Source: an uncultured Massilia sp. (lineage in GTDB: Bacteria > Pseudomonadota > Gammaproteobacteria > Burkholderiales > Burkholderiaceae_D). Taken from it: a DNA stretch of 55,570 nt. Position numbers and translations under genes: made by a program. Below, piece by piece: positions 35,532-43,233 of the stretch (positions within the stretch are counted from its first letter, which is position 1; every line of letters starts with the position of its first letter). The DNA is taken from NCBI GenBank assembly GCA_913778765.1, contig CAJYXO010000172.1:1-55570 (forward strand). The letters run 5' to 3'. The notes under the pieces were generated by a model, which made no database searches, was not told the origin of the DNA, and saw nothing but the letters and a program-made list of their open reading frames with translations.

Positions 35532-35553
35532 GCCGGCGCGTCGCTGCGCCGGC
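35532..35553. terminator. GC hairpin between two genes
   Basis: GCCGGCGC GTCGCT GCGCCGGC stem-loop followed by only three T; possibly a weak terminator or processing site between the lipoprotein and the next gene. Confidence 0.5.
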
Positions 35554-35582
35554 TTTCGCTCGTCCACAGCAAGGAGAAAGCT

Positions 35583-36014
35583 ATGCGACAGTTACCAGGA
35601 ATCCGTTGCGCGCTGGCCCTGTCCGGCCTGCTCGCCGCCGCCGGCGTGACCCAGGCCCAGGCGCAGGCCAATGGCGACAGGACGGTCGACCAGGCCGTGA
35701 AAGTGAAACAGGCGGCAGAAATCCGGCAAGACGATCCCGCGCGCTGGTCCCGGAACGATCCCAGCCGGGAGGCGCGCATGCGCACGCTGCAGAAGGAAAT
35801 CGGTGCGGCCTACGAGGAAGCGAAGAATGCCTGCCGCGGCGCGGCGGCGGCGGAGCGCGGCGCCTGCCTGAAAGAGGCGCGCGCGACCTATGAGCAGGAA
35901 ATGAAGAACGCGCCGGCACAGCTCGACGCGGCGCCGGGCGGCTCGGTCCAGACGACCGTCCAGACCACCGTCGGCAACGACACCAGCACCACGACCACCC
36001 AGACCACGCGCTAG
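35583..36014 (+). CDS. Small secreted protein with one C-x10-C unit
   Basis: 143 residues. Signal peptide cleaved near residue 28 (AQAQA). A central segment YEEAKNACRGAAAAERGACLKEA holds C84 and C95, spaced as in the triple-repeat protein at 34292 and with the same flanking pattern. The C-terminus is a Thr/Val-rich repeat tail (TTVQTTVGNDTSTTTTQTT). Function unknown. Transcribed after the glycine-zipper lipoprotein. Confidence 0.75.
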   Translation: MRQLPGIRCALALSGLLAAAGVTQAQAQANGDRTVDQAVKVKQAAEIRQDDPARWSRNDPSREARMRTLQKEIGAAYEEAKNACRGAAAAERGACLKEARATYEQEMKNAPAQLDAAPGGSVQTTVQTTVGNDTSTTTTQTTR

Positions 36015-36036
36015 GCAGGCCGCTGGAACGGCGCAC

Positions 36037-36072
36037 AAAAAGACGGCGTCCAATCCGAAGATTGCGACGCCG
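36037..36072 (-). terminator. Terminator of the six-gene stress operon
   Basis: On the minus strand CGGCGTC-x-CAATC TTCG GATTG GACGCCG (36044-36072, one bulged base) followed by TCTTTTT (A tract 36037-36041). Confidence 0.88.
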
Positions 36073-36112
36073 CTCAAGCCCCACCATATTCCGTCGTCGA
36101 GAGCATTCGCCC

Positions 36113-36466
36113 TCAGTATGCCATTTGCTGCGCGCGTTTGCGCTGTACGTACCAAGCGGCAACACCAGCCAGCGCCGCGATGCCCAGCGCCGGTTTTCCG
36201 AGCTTGCGCTTACGGATGAAGCCTAGCACGGTTAGGGCATAAGGGGCCAGCACGGATACACTTGTACCGGTGGGTTTCAGCAGCATGTCGGCACGCGCAC
36301 GGAGCGCCCAGGTGGCGTGGTCGATAACCGAGTGAAACATTACGTCAGGACGGGCCGCGTGCCTGATCTCGGCGCGCGAATGCGCCAGGCCTGCACGGTA
36401 GAACTCGCCGTCGCGCAGCAGCGCGCGCTTTTTCTCTTCATGGCTGCGATGATCGTTCTTGTCCAT
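36113..36466 (-). CDS. Small YqjK-like membrane-associated protein
   Basis: 117 residues. Charged N-terminus (HRSHEEKKRALLRDGEFYRAGLAHSRAEIRH) and two hydrophobic segments near 70-90 and 95-107. Last gene of the operon 39228-36113, positioned like YqjK after YqjD/YqjE homologues. ATG 36466 is 12 bp after the holin-like stop. Family assignment by context. Confidence 0.7.
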   Translation of the reverse strand: MDKNDHRSHEEKKRALLRDGEFYRAGLAHSRAEIRHAARPDVMFHSVIDHATWALRARADMLLKPTGTSVSVLAPYALTVLGFIRKRKLGKPALGIAALAGVAAWYVQRKRAQQMAY

Positions 36467-36477
36467 GTTCCTCCCCT

Positions 36478-36864
36478 TTACATCAGCATGTCGCGGTCGT
36501 TGCGCAGTTCCTTCATCGTCTCCGGGAAGGCGAGCTTGCCGGACTTCAGCATGGACAGCCCCTTGGCCACCAGGATGCCGGTGATGACGAGGAAGACGAG
36601 GAACATGACCAGCAGGATTTTCCAGCCCATCTCGTCCCAGGCCAGGGCGACGATGGTCGCGGTGCCGTAGGCGAGCGCGAACCACGTGGCGAGCACGGCC
36701 ATCGCGAAGATGGCGACGAGCTCGATCACGTGGTTGCGGACCTCGGTCAATTCGAGCGCGGCGAGCTCCACGCGCGACACCACCAGACCGAACAGGTTCT
36801 TCGCCATGCTGGTGATGCCACCGATGAGGCCGGTGCCGTGAACGACGGTTTCGTTGTTTTCCAC
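36478..36864 (-). CDS. Phage-holin family / YqjE-like membrane protein
   Basis: 128 residues with two TM helices (about 45-72 and 80-105) after an amphipathic N-terminal part (AKNLFGLVVSRVELAALELTEVR). This matches YqjE-type proteins that are annotated 'phage holin family' but are chromosomal stress-linked inner-membrane proteins, usually next to DUF883 (YqjD). No phage genes are nearby. Confidence 0.85.
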   Translation of the reverse strand: MENNETVVHGTGLIGGITSMAKNLFGLVVSRVELAALELTEVRNHVIELVAIFAMAVLATWFALAYGTATIVALAWDEMGWKILLVMFLVFLVITGILVAKGLSMLKSGKLAFPETMKELRNDRDMLM

Positions 36865-36882
36865 GACTCCCCCCGGCGCTTG

Positions 36883-37242
36883 TTATTTACGACCCAGCAG
36901 GATGCCGACCAGCAGGCCGACACCGGCCGCCGCGGCCACGGTGCGCCACGGATTGTCCTTCACGTAGACATCGGCGTTCTTGGCCAGTTCCTTGCCTTTG
37001 ACCATGGCTTGATCCTTGTATTCGCCGCCTTTGCCCAGCGCCGCATCCAGCATGCGCATGCCGCGCGCGCGCAGTTCGTCGGCCTTGGCGCCGCTCAGCG
37101 AGGCGGCCGAGGTCAGCAGCGACTGGGCATCCTTGACCAGGGTTTTCATGTCGGCGCCGGCGTCGTCCAGTTTGCTGTCGATGTCGGCGGCGTCGGCTTT
37201 GGCGCGGGCGTTGTTGGCGGTGGCGCGGATGGATTCAAGCAT
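36883..37242 (-). CDS. DUF883 / ElaB-YqjD family protein
   Basis: 119 residues. Long charged helical N-terminal part and a C-terminal anchor beginning VKDNPWRTVAAAAGVGLLVGILLGRK, the hallmark of ElaB/YqjD/DUF883. Such proteins bind ribosomes at the inner membrane in stationary phase in E. coli. Confidence 0.92.
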   Translation of the reverse strand: MLESIRATANNARAKADAADIDSKLDDAGADMKTLVKDAQSLLTSAASLSGAKADELRARGMRMLDAALGKGGEYKDQAMVKGKELAKNADVYVKDNPWRTVAAAAGVGLLVGILLGRK

Positions 37243-37299
37243 GATGTGCTCCTTGTAGGTGGTATCGGTGGGTTTGCAATCTTGTCGGCAACGTCAGGC

Positions 37300-37836
37300 T
37301 CAGGCCAGCAGGTCGCGCATGTCGTCGGCGTGTTCCTCTTCGGTCGCCAGGATCTCGATCAGCATGTTCTTGGTCGTCGGGTCCTTGTCGCCGATCGCCT
37401 CGATCATCTGGCGGTAGGACTCGATCGCCACGCGTTCGGCGATCAGGTCGGCGCGGACCATCGCCTGCACGTCTTCCGAATCGTCGTACTCGGCATGGCT
37501 GCGCTGGGTCAGCGTGGCCGGGTTGAAGTTCGGCGAACCGTTCAGCTGCACGATGCGCTCGGCGATGCGGTCGGCGTGCTCTTGCTCCTGCTGGGCGTGC
37601 TCGAGGAACTCGTCCTTGATGTGGCCGGTGTTCGGGCCGCTGACGGTGTAGTAATGGCGCTTGTAACGCAGCACGCACAGCAGCTCGGTGGCCAGCGCCG
37701 CGTTCAGCATCTCGATCACGGCCTCGCGGTCGGCGGCATAGCCCTCGGTCACGGCGCCGTCTTCGAGGTTGGCGGCGGCACGGCGGATCTCTTCGATGTC
37801 AAAGCCGTGGGCCGGTTTGGAATTCGTCTCGTTCAT
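37300..37836 (-). CDS. Ferritin-like (bacterioferritin-type) protein
   Basis: 178 residues. A four-helix bundle with dinuclear-metal ligands: LATELLCVLRYKRH, FLEHAQQEQEHADRIAERI, LIAERVAIESYRQM, EILATEEEHADDM, giving E...E-x2-H twice. The sequence is nearer to bacterioferritin-like stress ferritins than to Dps. Likely iron storage or peroxide protection. It is inside the operon with envelope proteins. Confidence 0.88.
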   Translation of the reverse strand: MNETNSKPAHGFDIEEIRRAAANLEDGAVTEGYAADREAVIEMLNAALATELLCVLRYKRHYYTVSGPNTGHIKDEFLEHAQQEQEHADRIAERIVQLNGSPNFNPATLTQRSHAEYDDSEDVQAMVRADLIAERVAIESYRQMIEAIGDKDPTTKNMLIEILATEEEHADDMRDLLA

Positions 37837-37875
37837 TGTGGATCTATCCTTCAGTCAAAAAATCAGAAATAAGCA

Positions 37876-38799
37876 TCAGCGCGCAGCCGCACGCGGCGGG
37901 ATCTGCGCGTTCTCGTTCGACAGCACGATCTCGACGCGGCGGTTGAGCTGGCGGTTCGAGGCGGTATCGTTCGACGCCACCGGATACGCTTCGCCATAGC
38001 CGCGCATCGCGACCCGTTCGCGCGGCACGCCGAGGCTGGTCAGGGCCTGGGCCACGGATTGCGCGCGCCGGTCCGACAGCTCCTGGTTGTGGGCGTGGCT
38101 GCCGGTACTGTCGGTAAAGCCTTCGACCAGCACGGTGCGGTCGGGGTTCTGCATCATGACCTCGGCCAGTTTGCGCACGCTCGCCATGCCGTTCGCGTTG
38201 AGTTCCGCACGGTCGGTGGCGAACAGTACGTCGCCGATCGTGACGACCATGCCGCGCTCGGTCTTCTGCGCGTGCAGTTCGACCAAGATCGCTTCGAGAC
38301 GGGCCGAGCGCTCGGCCAGTTGGGCTGCCTGTTGCTGCGCGGCAGCCGCCTGGGCCTGGGCATCCTGGGCCTGCTGCTGGGCGGCGGCCACCTGGGCATT
38401 GGCGGCGGCGGCTTCGCGCTTCGCGCGATCGGCCTCGGCGGTGCGGGCTTCGAGCTGCACGCGGTCGCGCTGGCGGCTGGCGTCGGCGATGTCGGCTTCG
38501 GCGGTCTTGGCCTTCGCCACTTCCTGGGCGGTGGCGATGCGCTGCTTGGCCACATAGGCCAGGCGGTCGATCGTGTCCAGGCTCTCGCGCTCGGCGGCGG
38601 CGCGGTTGGCGCGGTCGAGGGATTCGCTGGCCTGGCGGAACTCCACCGGTGCGTACTGGGCCACCTGCGGGTTGTTACTGGCCGCAACGTAATCGGCGCG
38701 CGCCTCGTCGAGGGTGGCGGTGGTGGTCGGGACGGTGCTGCAGGCGGCCAGCAGCACGGCGCTGGCAAAGACGGCCGACTTCAGAAATGGGGTTTTCAT
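37876..38799 (-). CDS. OmpA family lipoprotein with DUF4398 and coiled coil
   Basis: 307 residues. Lipobox LAAC with C20. Residues about 28-115 resemble DUF4398 (LDEARADYVAASNN...VEFRQASESLDRANRAAAE). A long Ala/Gln coiled coil (about 120-180) spans the periplasm, then an OmpA domain (about 185-300): VTIGDVLFATDRAELNANG, GFTDSTGSHAHNQELSDRRAQSV, RGYGEAYPVASN, NRQLNRRVEIV. It probably connects the outer membrane to peptidoglycan. The preceding gene is another DUF4398 lipoprotein. Confidence 0.92.
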   Translation of the reverse strand: MKTPFLKSAVFASAVLLAACSTVPTTTATLDEARADYVAASNNPQVAQYAPVEFRQASESLDRANRAAAERESLDTIDRLAYVAKQRIATAQEVAKAKTAEADIADASRQRDRVQLEARTAEADRAKREAAAANAQVAAAQQQAQDAQAQAAAAQQQAAQLAERSARLEAILVELHAQKTERGMVVTIGDVLFATDRAELNANGMASVRKLAEVMMQNPDRTVLVEGFTDSTGSHAHNQELSDRRAQSVAQALTSLGVPRERVAMRGYGEAYPVASNDTASNRQLNRRVEIVLSNENAQIPPRAAAR

Positions 38800-38835
38800 C
38801 CTGGGGTCCTTTCTTCTTTTTTGTGCCGAAACGGC

Positions 38836-39228
38836 TTACTGCTGATCGGAATTGGCGCGGTCGACTTCCTGGCGCAGCACGCGCAGATCTTCGTTCAGCG
38901 CGTTCGAGGCGGCGGTGGCCTTGGCCGAGTTGGCCTTGGCCTGGGCCAGCTTGGCGTCGGCCTGGGCCTGCACCGCGAGTTCGCGGGCGCGCTTGTAATC
39001 CTTGGCGGCCAGGGCCTGGTTGGCCTGCATCATCTTCGAGCGCGCGGCGGTGATTTCCTCGGGCGCCAGCTCGGGCGCGCCGGCCGACACGGCGTTATCG
39101 ACGGCGTTGTGCGACACCGCGACGGCAGCCGTGGCCGGGGTCTTTTCAGGGCTGGCGCAGGCGCTCAGGCCGAGGACCGCGGCGGCCGCGCCAACCCGCA
39201 GCAGCAGGTTCATCGATTGCTTGTTCAT
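38836..39228 (-). CDS. DUF4398 lipoprotein
   Basis: 130 residues. Lipobox LSAC with C24; the mature part is a DUF4398 helical hairpin (PEEITAARSKMMQANQALAAKDYKRARELAVQAQADAKLA). GGGAGA is upstream of ATG 39228. First gene of the operon running to 36113: DUF4398, OmpA-like, ferritin-like, DUF883, holin-like, YqjK-like. The promoter carries a dyad box. Confidence 0.87.
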   Translation of the reverse strand: MNKQSMNLLLRVGAAAAVLGLSACASPEKTPATAAVAVSHNAVDNAVSAGAPELAPEEITAARSKMMQANQALAAKDYKRARELAVQAQADAKLAQAKANSAKATAASNALNEDLRVLRQEVDRANSDQQ

Positions 39229-39264
39229 CGTGTTCTCCCATTGAAGGATGTTTGTCTTATTAAC

Positions 39265-39306
39265 GTTATAAGCCTCTTGCCGGCAGAGATCGGTTCGGTG
39301 CCGCAC
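39265..39306 (-). promoter_or_regulatory. Dyad box and -10 of the six-gene operon
   Basis: Dyad 39293-39306 (plus strand GTTCG GTGC CGCAC). On the minus strand TATAAC starts 36 bases after the dyad start (39270 down to 39265), five of six bases matching TATAAT. Predicted RNA start about 30 bases before the start codon. Confidence 0.82.
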
Positions 39307-39343
39307 ATTCGGCCGCGAGCACCAGGCAGTTGGCCGCACAAGG

Positions 39344-39385
39344 GTGCGGCACCGCACATTGATCGCCAGACCTTTACGTTAATCT
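39344..39385 (+). promoter_or_regulatory. Dyad box and -10 of the AsmA gene
   Basis: GTGCG GCAC CGCAC at 39344-39357; TAATCT at 39380-39385, 36 bases from the dyad start. The two divergent transcription units each have their own box in this 190-bp region. Confidence 0.8.
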
Positions 39386-39417
39386 GATCTCAACACCTTC
39401 CCTCCATAGGATTGCCA

Positions 39418-41556
39418 ATGACAACCCGAGAGCACGAGGAGAACAACGCCGCGGACGAGGCGAACCGCGGCAGCGATTCCAGCAAGCACCACGACAGGCA
39501 CAACGGCAAGCGCGCCATGTCGCGCACCATGAAGACCCTGCTCTGGATCCTCGGCATACTGATCGCCATCCCGGTCATCGCCATCATCGTCCTGCTGACC
39601 TTCGACTGGAACCGCGTGAAGCCCTGGCTGAACGCCAAGGTCAGCGACGCGATCGAGCGGCCCTTCGCCATCGTCGGCGACCTGTCCGTCAAGTGGGAGC
39701 GCCCGTCCGACACCATCGTCCCGGGCCAGCGCACCTGGCGCGACCACATCCCCTGGCCCCACCTGTACGCCAACGACATCCACGTCGGCAATCCGGCCAA
39801 CATGCAGAAGGGCGACACCGCCAGCGTGCGCCAGGTCTCGTTCTCGCTGAACCCCTTCCCGCTGCTCAGCCACACCATCAACATCCCGGTGCTGCGCGTC
39901 GACGGTCCGCGCCTGGAGCTGCTGCGCACCGACGCGACCCACTACAACTGGGACTACAAGCACGAGAAGAAGGAATCGAAGTGGGAGCTCGACCTCGAGC
40001 GCCTGGTGCTGGCCAAGGGCGTCATCCATATCAAGGACGCCATGACGGACGCCGACGTCACCGCCGACGTCGACACCCTGGCCAACGACCCGAAATACGG
40101 CATCGCCTTCAAGGTGCACGGCACCTATAACGACGCCCCGGTGACGGGCGGCGGCAAGACGGGCGGGGTGCTGACCCTGAAGGACAACATGGATGCGCCC
40201 TTCCCGATCCAGGCCGACGTGCGTTCGGGTCCGGCCCGGCTGGCGGTCGAGGGCACGATCACGCGGCCCGCCAAGCTTGCCGGGGTGGACGTGCAACTCA
40301 AGCTGGCAGGGCGCAGCCTGGCGCGGCTCTACCCGTTTACCGGCGTATTGCTGCCCGAAACGCCGGCGTTCTCGACCGAGGGCCACCTGACCGGCTCGCT
40401 GGAAGAAGGCGCGGACGGCAAGGGCGCGCGCTGGACCTACGAGAAGTTCAAGGGCCGGGTCGGCGAGTCCGACATCAACGGCTCGCTCACCTTCGAGAGC
40501 CGCAAGCCGCGCAACAAGCTGAGCGGCACCATCCATTCGACGCAGCTGCGCTTTGCGGACCTGGGCCCGCTGATCGGCGCCGATTCGAACGCCAGCAAGC
40601 GCGAACGCGGCGTCGCCGCGGTGCAGCCGGCCAACAAGGCGCTGCCGGTGGAGAAATTCCACACCGAGAAATGGAAGGTGCTGGACGCCGACGTGCGCTA
40701 CACGGCCGACCGCATCGTCAAGACCGCCCAGCTGCCGCTCAACAAGCTGAACACCCACCTGACGATGGACAACGGCGTGCTGAAGCTGCACCCGCTGGAC
40801 TTCGGCCTGGCCGGCGGCACCGTGAATTCCAACATCACTCTCGACGGCAGCGGCAGCGCCGGCAAGGATGCGATCAAGGCCACGCTCGAGGCCACCGCGC
40901 GCCACATCGAGGTCAAGCAACTGTTCCCGCAGATCGAGAAGATCCAGCAGGCCACTGCCGGCGACATCTATGCCCGGACCAAGCTGACCGCCACCGGCGA
41001 TTCGGTCGGCGAGATGCTGGCCAAGTCGAACGGCGAAGTGAAGGGCCTGGTGAGCGAAGGCGTGGTCAGCAAGCTGCTGCTGGAAGAAGCCGGCCTGAAC
41101 GTCGGCAACGTCATCATCACCAAGCTGTTCGGCGACAGGCAGGTGAAGCTGAACTGCCTGGCATCCGACCTCGACGTCAGGAACGGCGTGGCGAAGACCA
41201 ACACCTTCGTGCTCGACACCGAGGAAGCGATCGTCGACATCAACGGCTGGGTCAACCTGGGCAACGAGCAGATGGACCTGCGCGTCAAGCCGGAGACCAA
41301 GGCGCTGCGCCTGTTCACCCTGCGCACGCCCTTCTACGTGCGCGGCACCTTCAAGAAGCCGGACCTGCAGCTCGACAAGAAGGTGCTGGCGCTGAAAGGC
41401 GGCGCCGCGGCCGCGCTGGCGATCGTCGCCGCGCCGGCCGCCGCCCTGCTCCCGCTGATCAACACCGGACCGGGCAAGGATAGCCCCTGCGCGGCGCTGC
41501 TGGCCGAAGCGAAGGAGAAGCCGCAGGCGCCGCCGCCGGGCAAGCAAAAACGCTGA
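39418..41556 (+). CDS. AsmA family protein
   Basis: 712 residues. Charged cytoplasmic N-terminus, one TM helix (about 41-62), and a long periplasmic AsmA region with the C-terminal AsmA_2 module (LHPLDFGLAGGTVNSNITLDGSG, ...GWVNLGNEQMDLRVKPETKALRLFTLRTPFYVRGTFKKPDLQLD). AsmA-like proteins are thought to carry phospholipids between inner and outer membrane. ATG 39418 has AGGA six bases upstream. Ends in an Ala-rich hydrophobic stretch. Confidence 0.9.
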   Translation: MTTREHEENNAADEANRGSDSSKHHDRHNGKRAMSRTMKTLLWILGILIAIPVIAIIVLLTFDWNRVKPWLNAKVSDAIERPFAIVGDLSVKWERPSDTIVPGQRTWRDHIPWPHLYANDIHVGNPANMQKGDTASVRQVSFSLNPFPLLSHTINIPVLRVDGPRLELLRTDATHYNWDYKHEKKESKWELDLERLVLAKGVIHIKDAMTDADVTADVDTLANDPKYGIAFKVHGTYNDAPVTGGGKTGGVLTLKDNMDAPFPIQADVRSGPARLAVEGTITRPAKLAGVDVQLKLAGRSLARLYPFTGVLLPETPAFSTEGHLTGSLEEGADGKGARWTYEKFKGRVGESDINGSLTFESRKPRNKLSGTIHSTQLRFADLGPLIGADSNASKRERGVAAVQPANKALPVEKFHTEKWKVLDADVRYTADRIVKTAQLPLNKLNTHLTMDNGVLKLHPLDFGLAGGTVNSNITLDGSGSAGKDAIKATLEATARHIEVKQLFPQIEKIQQATAGDIYARTKLTATGDSVGEMLAKSNGEVKGLVSEGVVSKLLLEEAGLNVGNVIITKLFGDRQVKLNCLASDLDVRNGVAKTNTFVLDTEEAIVDINGWVNLGNEQMDLRVKPETKALRLFTLRTPFYVRGTFKKPDLQLDKKVLALKGGAAAALAIVAAPAAALLPLINTGPGKDSPCAALLAEAKEKPQAPPPGKQKR

Positions 41557-41565
41557 GCTCGTAGT

Positions 41566-41607
41566 GTGAGTTGTCGTACAGACTCTCCAACCGTGCGCGG
41601 CTAATCT
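41566..41607 (+). promoter_or_regulatory. Dyad box (one mismatch) and -10 of the second BON gene
   Basis: GTGAG TTGT CGTAC at 41566-41579 (one mismatch in the left half-site); TAATCT at 41602-41607, 36 bases from the dyad start, the same hexamer as at 35000 and 39380. Confidence 0.72.
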
Positions 41608-41643
41608 GTCAACATAGCAACACGTAATGAAGCAAGGATGCAA

Positions 41644-41955
41644 ATGAAGCAATTCGGATGTACCGCGACGCTGCTGGCCGCCTTGGTGCTGGGATTGGCG
41701 ACTGTCACGGGATGTGCCGCAACCGGCAGCCAAGCCGGCCAGGCCATCGATGACGCCGCCATCACGACCGGAGTCAAGGCAGCCATCGACGGTGATCCGA
41801 ATCTGAGGGTTTCCGAGTTGAATGTGGAAACCGCAGGAGGCATCGTCCAGCTGGGCGGCTATGTGAGCTCGGCGGACGATGTGGCGGCAGCGGCAGCGGC
41901 TGCCCGAACCGTGAAGGGCGTGAAATCGGTCAGGAATGACCTGCGCTTGAGATAA
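41644..41955 (+). CDS. BON domain lipoprotein (paralogue of the 33906 gene)
   Basis: 103 residues from ATG 41644; ATG 41638 is in frame, but its spacing to AAGGA is zero while 41644 has five bases. Lipobox VTGC with C24, then one BON domain with the same landmarks as the 33906 protein (IDDAAITTGVKAAIDGDPN, ELNVETAGGIVQLGGYV, VKGVKSVRNDLR). Periplasmic membrane-protective role inferred from OsmY-like proteins. Confidence 0.88.
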   Translation: MKQFGCTATLLAALVLGLATVTGCAATGSQAGQAIDDAAITTGVKAAIDGDPNLRVSELNVETAGGIVQLGGYVSSADDVAAAAAAARTVKGVKSVRNDLRLR

Positions 41956-41978
41956 AAACCCACCGTAAGGAGATCATC

Positions 41979-42200
41979 ATGAAAACCATCAAACAAATCG
42001 CTATGACCGTTACTCTGGCTGGTGCTGCGCTGGCAATGACCGGTTGCGCCGACATGTCGCGCCAGGACCGTAACACCGCAGTCGGCGCCGGCGTCGGCGC
42101 CGTGGCCGGCTCGGTCCTGACCGGCGGCAGCGCTATCGGCACCGTGGGCGGCGCAGCCGTCGGCGGCGTGATCGGCAACCAGACCACCAAGACCCACTAA
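41979..42200 (+). CDS. OsmB-like glycine-zipper lipoprotein
   Basis: 73 residues. Lipobox MTGC with C23; then DRNTAVGAGVGAVAGSVLTGGSAIGTVGGAAVGGVIGNQ, a short glycine zipper as in OsmB. TAAGGAGA precedes ATG 41979. It follows the BON gene at 23 bp and ends before a bidirectional terminator. Confidence 0.88.
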   Translation: MKTIKQIAMTVTLAGAALAMTGCADMSRQDRNTAVGAGVGAVAGSVLTGGSAIGTVGGAAVGGVIGNQTTKTH

Positions 42201-42238
42201 ACCTGGTCGCAGGGTGGGCTCCGTGCCCATCCTATGTG

Positions 42239-42265
42239 AAAACGCCCCGTTTCGACGGGGCGTTT
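42239..42265. terminator. Bidirectional terminator
   Basis: Perfect 11-base stem AAACGCCCCGT / ACGGGGCGTTT with a TTCG tetraloop between the convergent OsmB-like and Crp/Fnr genes. Confidence 0.9.
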
Positions 42266-42301
42266 GCTTTGGTGGGTACGCAGCCCACCAACCATGAGGG
42301 A

Positions 42302-43045
42302 TTAGACGAACAGCGGCGCGGCGGCGGAAGCGCCTGCCCCCGCCCCTGCTTCGCGCACGATCTCGTAGCAGGTGCAGGCGGCCTGGGCCAGGCCCTCGGG
42401 ATCGAGGATCTCGATGTTGCCGCGGCTGTAGTTGATCAGGCCCTGCTGCTGCAGCGCGCTGGCGGCTTTGGTGACGCCGACCCGGCGCACGCCCAGCGCA
42501 TGGGCCAGGAACTCGTGGGTCAGGTGGAAGCGGTCGGACTGCAATCGGTCGCGGGTGACCAGCAGCGAACGCGCCAGGCGCGCCTCCAGCACGTGATAGC
42601 GGCTGCAGACGGCGATCTGGATGGCCTGGGCCAGCAGCGAATCGGTATAGCGGTACAGGACGCGCTGCAGGGCCGGGCTGCGCGCGAATTCGGCGCGGAA
42701 CAGGTCGGCGTCGATACGGCTGGCACTGCCGGCGCGCTGCACCACGGCGCGCACCTGGTTGGTGTCGTGGCCCAGCGCGACAGTGGCGCCGAGCATGCCC
42801 TCGCGGCCGACCAGGCCGACCTCGAGCGTCATGCGCACTTCGGCCACGGCCATCATCGAGATCAGGCAGTCGTGCGGAAAATAAATGTAGCGGATCGGAT
42901 CGCCCGGCTCGCTCAGCACGGCGCCGACGTCGACCTGGACCTGGTCCAGGGCGGGCAGCATGCGCGCCAGGTCTTCAGGCGGCAGCGCGGCCAGCAGCAG
43001 GTTGGCGTTATGCTCGGCGACCATGGGTACAGCAGGTGAATTCAT
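42302..43045 (-). CDS. Crp/Fnr family transcriptional regulator
   Basis: 247 residues. Cyclic-nucleotide-binding-like beta-roll about 15-135, long dimer helix about 137-165, winged HTH about 175-215 (HEFLAHALGVRRVGVTKAASALQQQGLI). Against E. coli CRP the recognition helix keeps Arg180 (R188) but replaces Glu181 by V189 and Arg185 by K193, so its DNA site should differ from TGTGA. The cAMP-pocket signature is absent and there is no N-terminal FNR Cys cluster (only C60, C147, C224, C226), so the effector is unknown. It lies in the middle of the dyad-regulon block and shares its upstream region with the box at 43157. Candidate master regulator. Confidence 0.9.
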   Translation of the reverse strand: MNSPAVPMVAEHNANLLLAALPPEDLARMLPALDQVQVDVGAVLSEPGDPIRYIYFPHDCLISMMAVAEVRMTLEVGLVGREGMLGATVALGHDTNQVRAVVQRAGSASRIDADLFRAEFARSPALQRVLYRYTDSLLAQAIQIAVCSRYHVLEARLARSLLVTRDRLQSDRFHLTHEFLAHALGVRRVGVTKAASALQQQGLINYSRGNIEILDPEGLAQAACTCYEIVREAGAGAGASAAAPLFV

Positions 43046-43156
43046 CGGAGCCTCGCGGTGGGACGCTGCCGGCAGCCGGAATACGGCAGGGCTGGCGTCG
43101 CAGTTTCATTTGCTAACAACTTGAGGTCAGCGTACCGGCGCAGGGAAGGCAAGTAT

Positions 43157-43198
43157 GTACGGTGACGCACGGAACCTGGTGTTGTTGACAGGGACAAT
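43157..43198 (+). promoter_or_regulatory. Dyad box between Crp/Fnr and the glycine-zipper gene
   Basis: GTACG GTGA CGCAC at 43157-43170; GACAAT at 43193-43198, 36 bases downstream, for the plus-strand gene. On the minus strand TACGCT (43134 to 43129) has the same spacing and could serve the Crp/Fnr gene, suggesting autoregulation. Confidence 0.78.
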
Positions 43199-43233
43199 GG
43201 CCTGTACCGAACTGAAGAAAAAAAGGACCCGTC

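Noticed and set aside
36478..36864. Holin-like gene as part of a prophage
   Set aside because: Neighbours are chromosomal DUF883, ferritin-like and OmpA-type genes; no phage structural, lysis or integrase genes are present.
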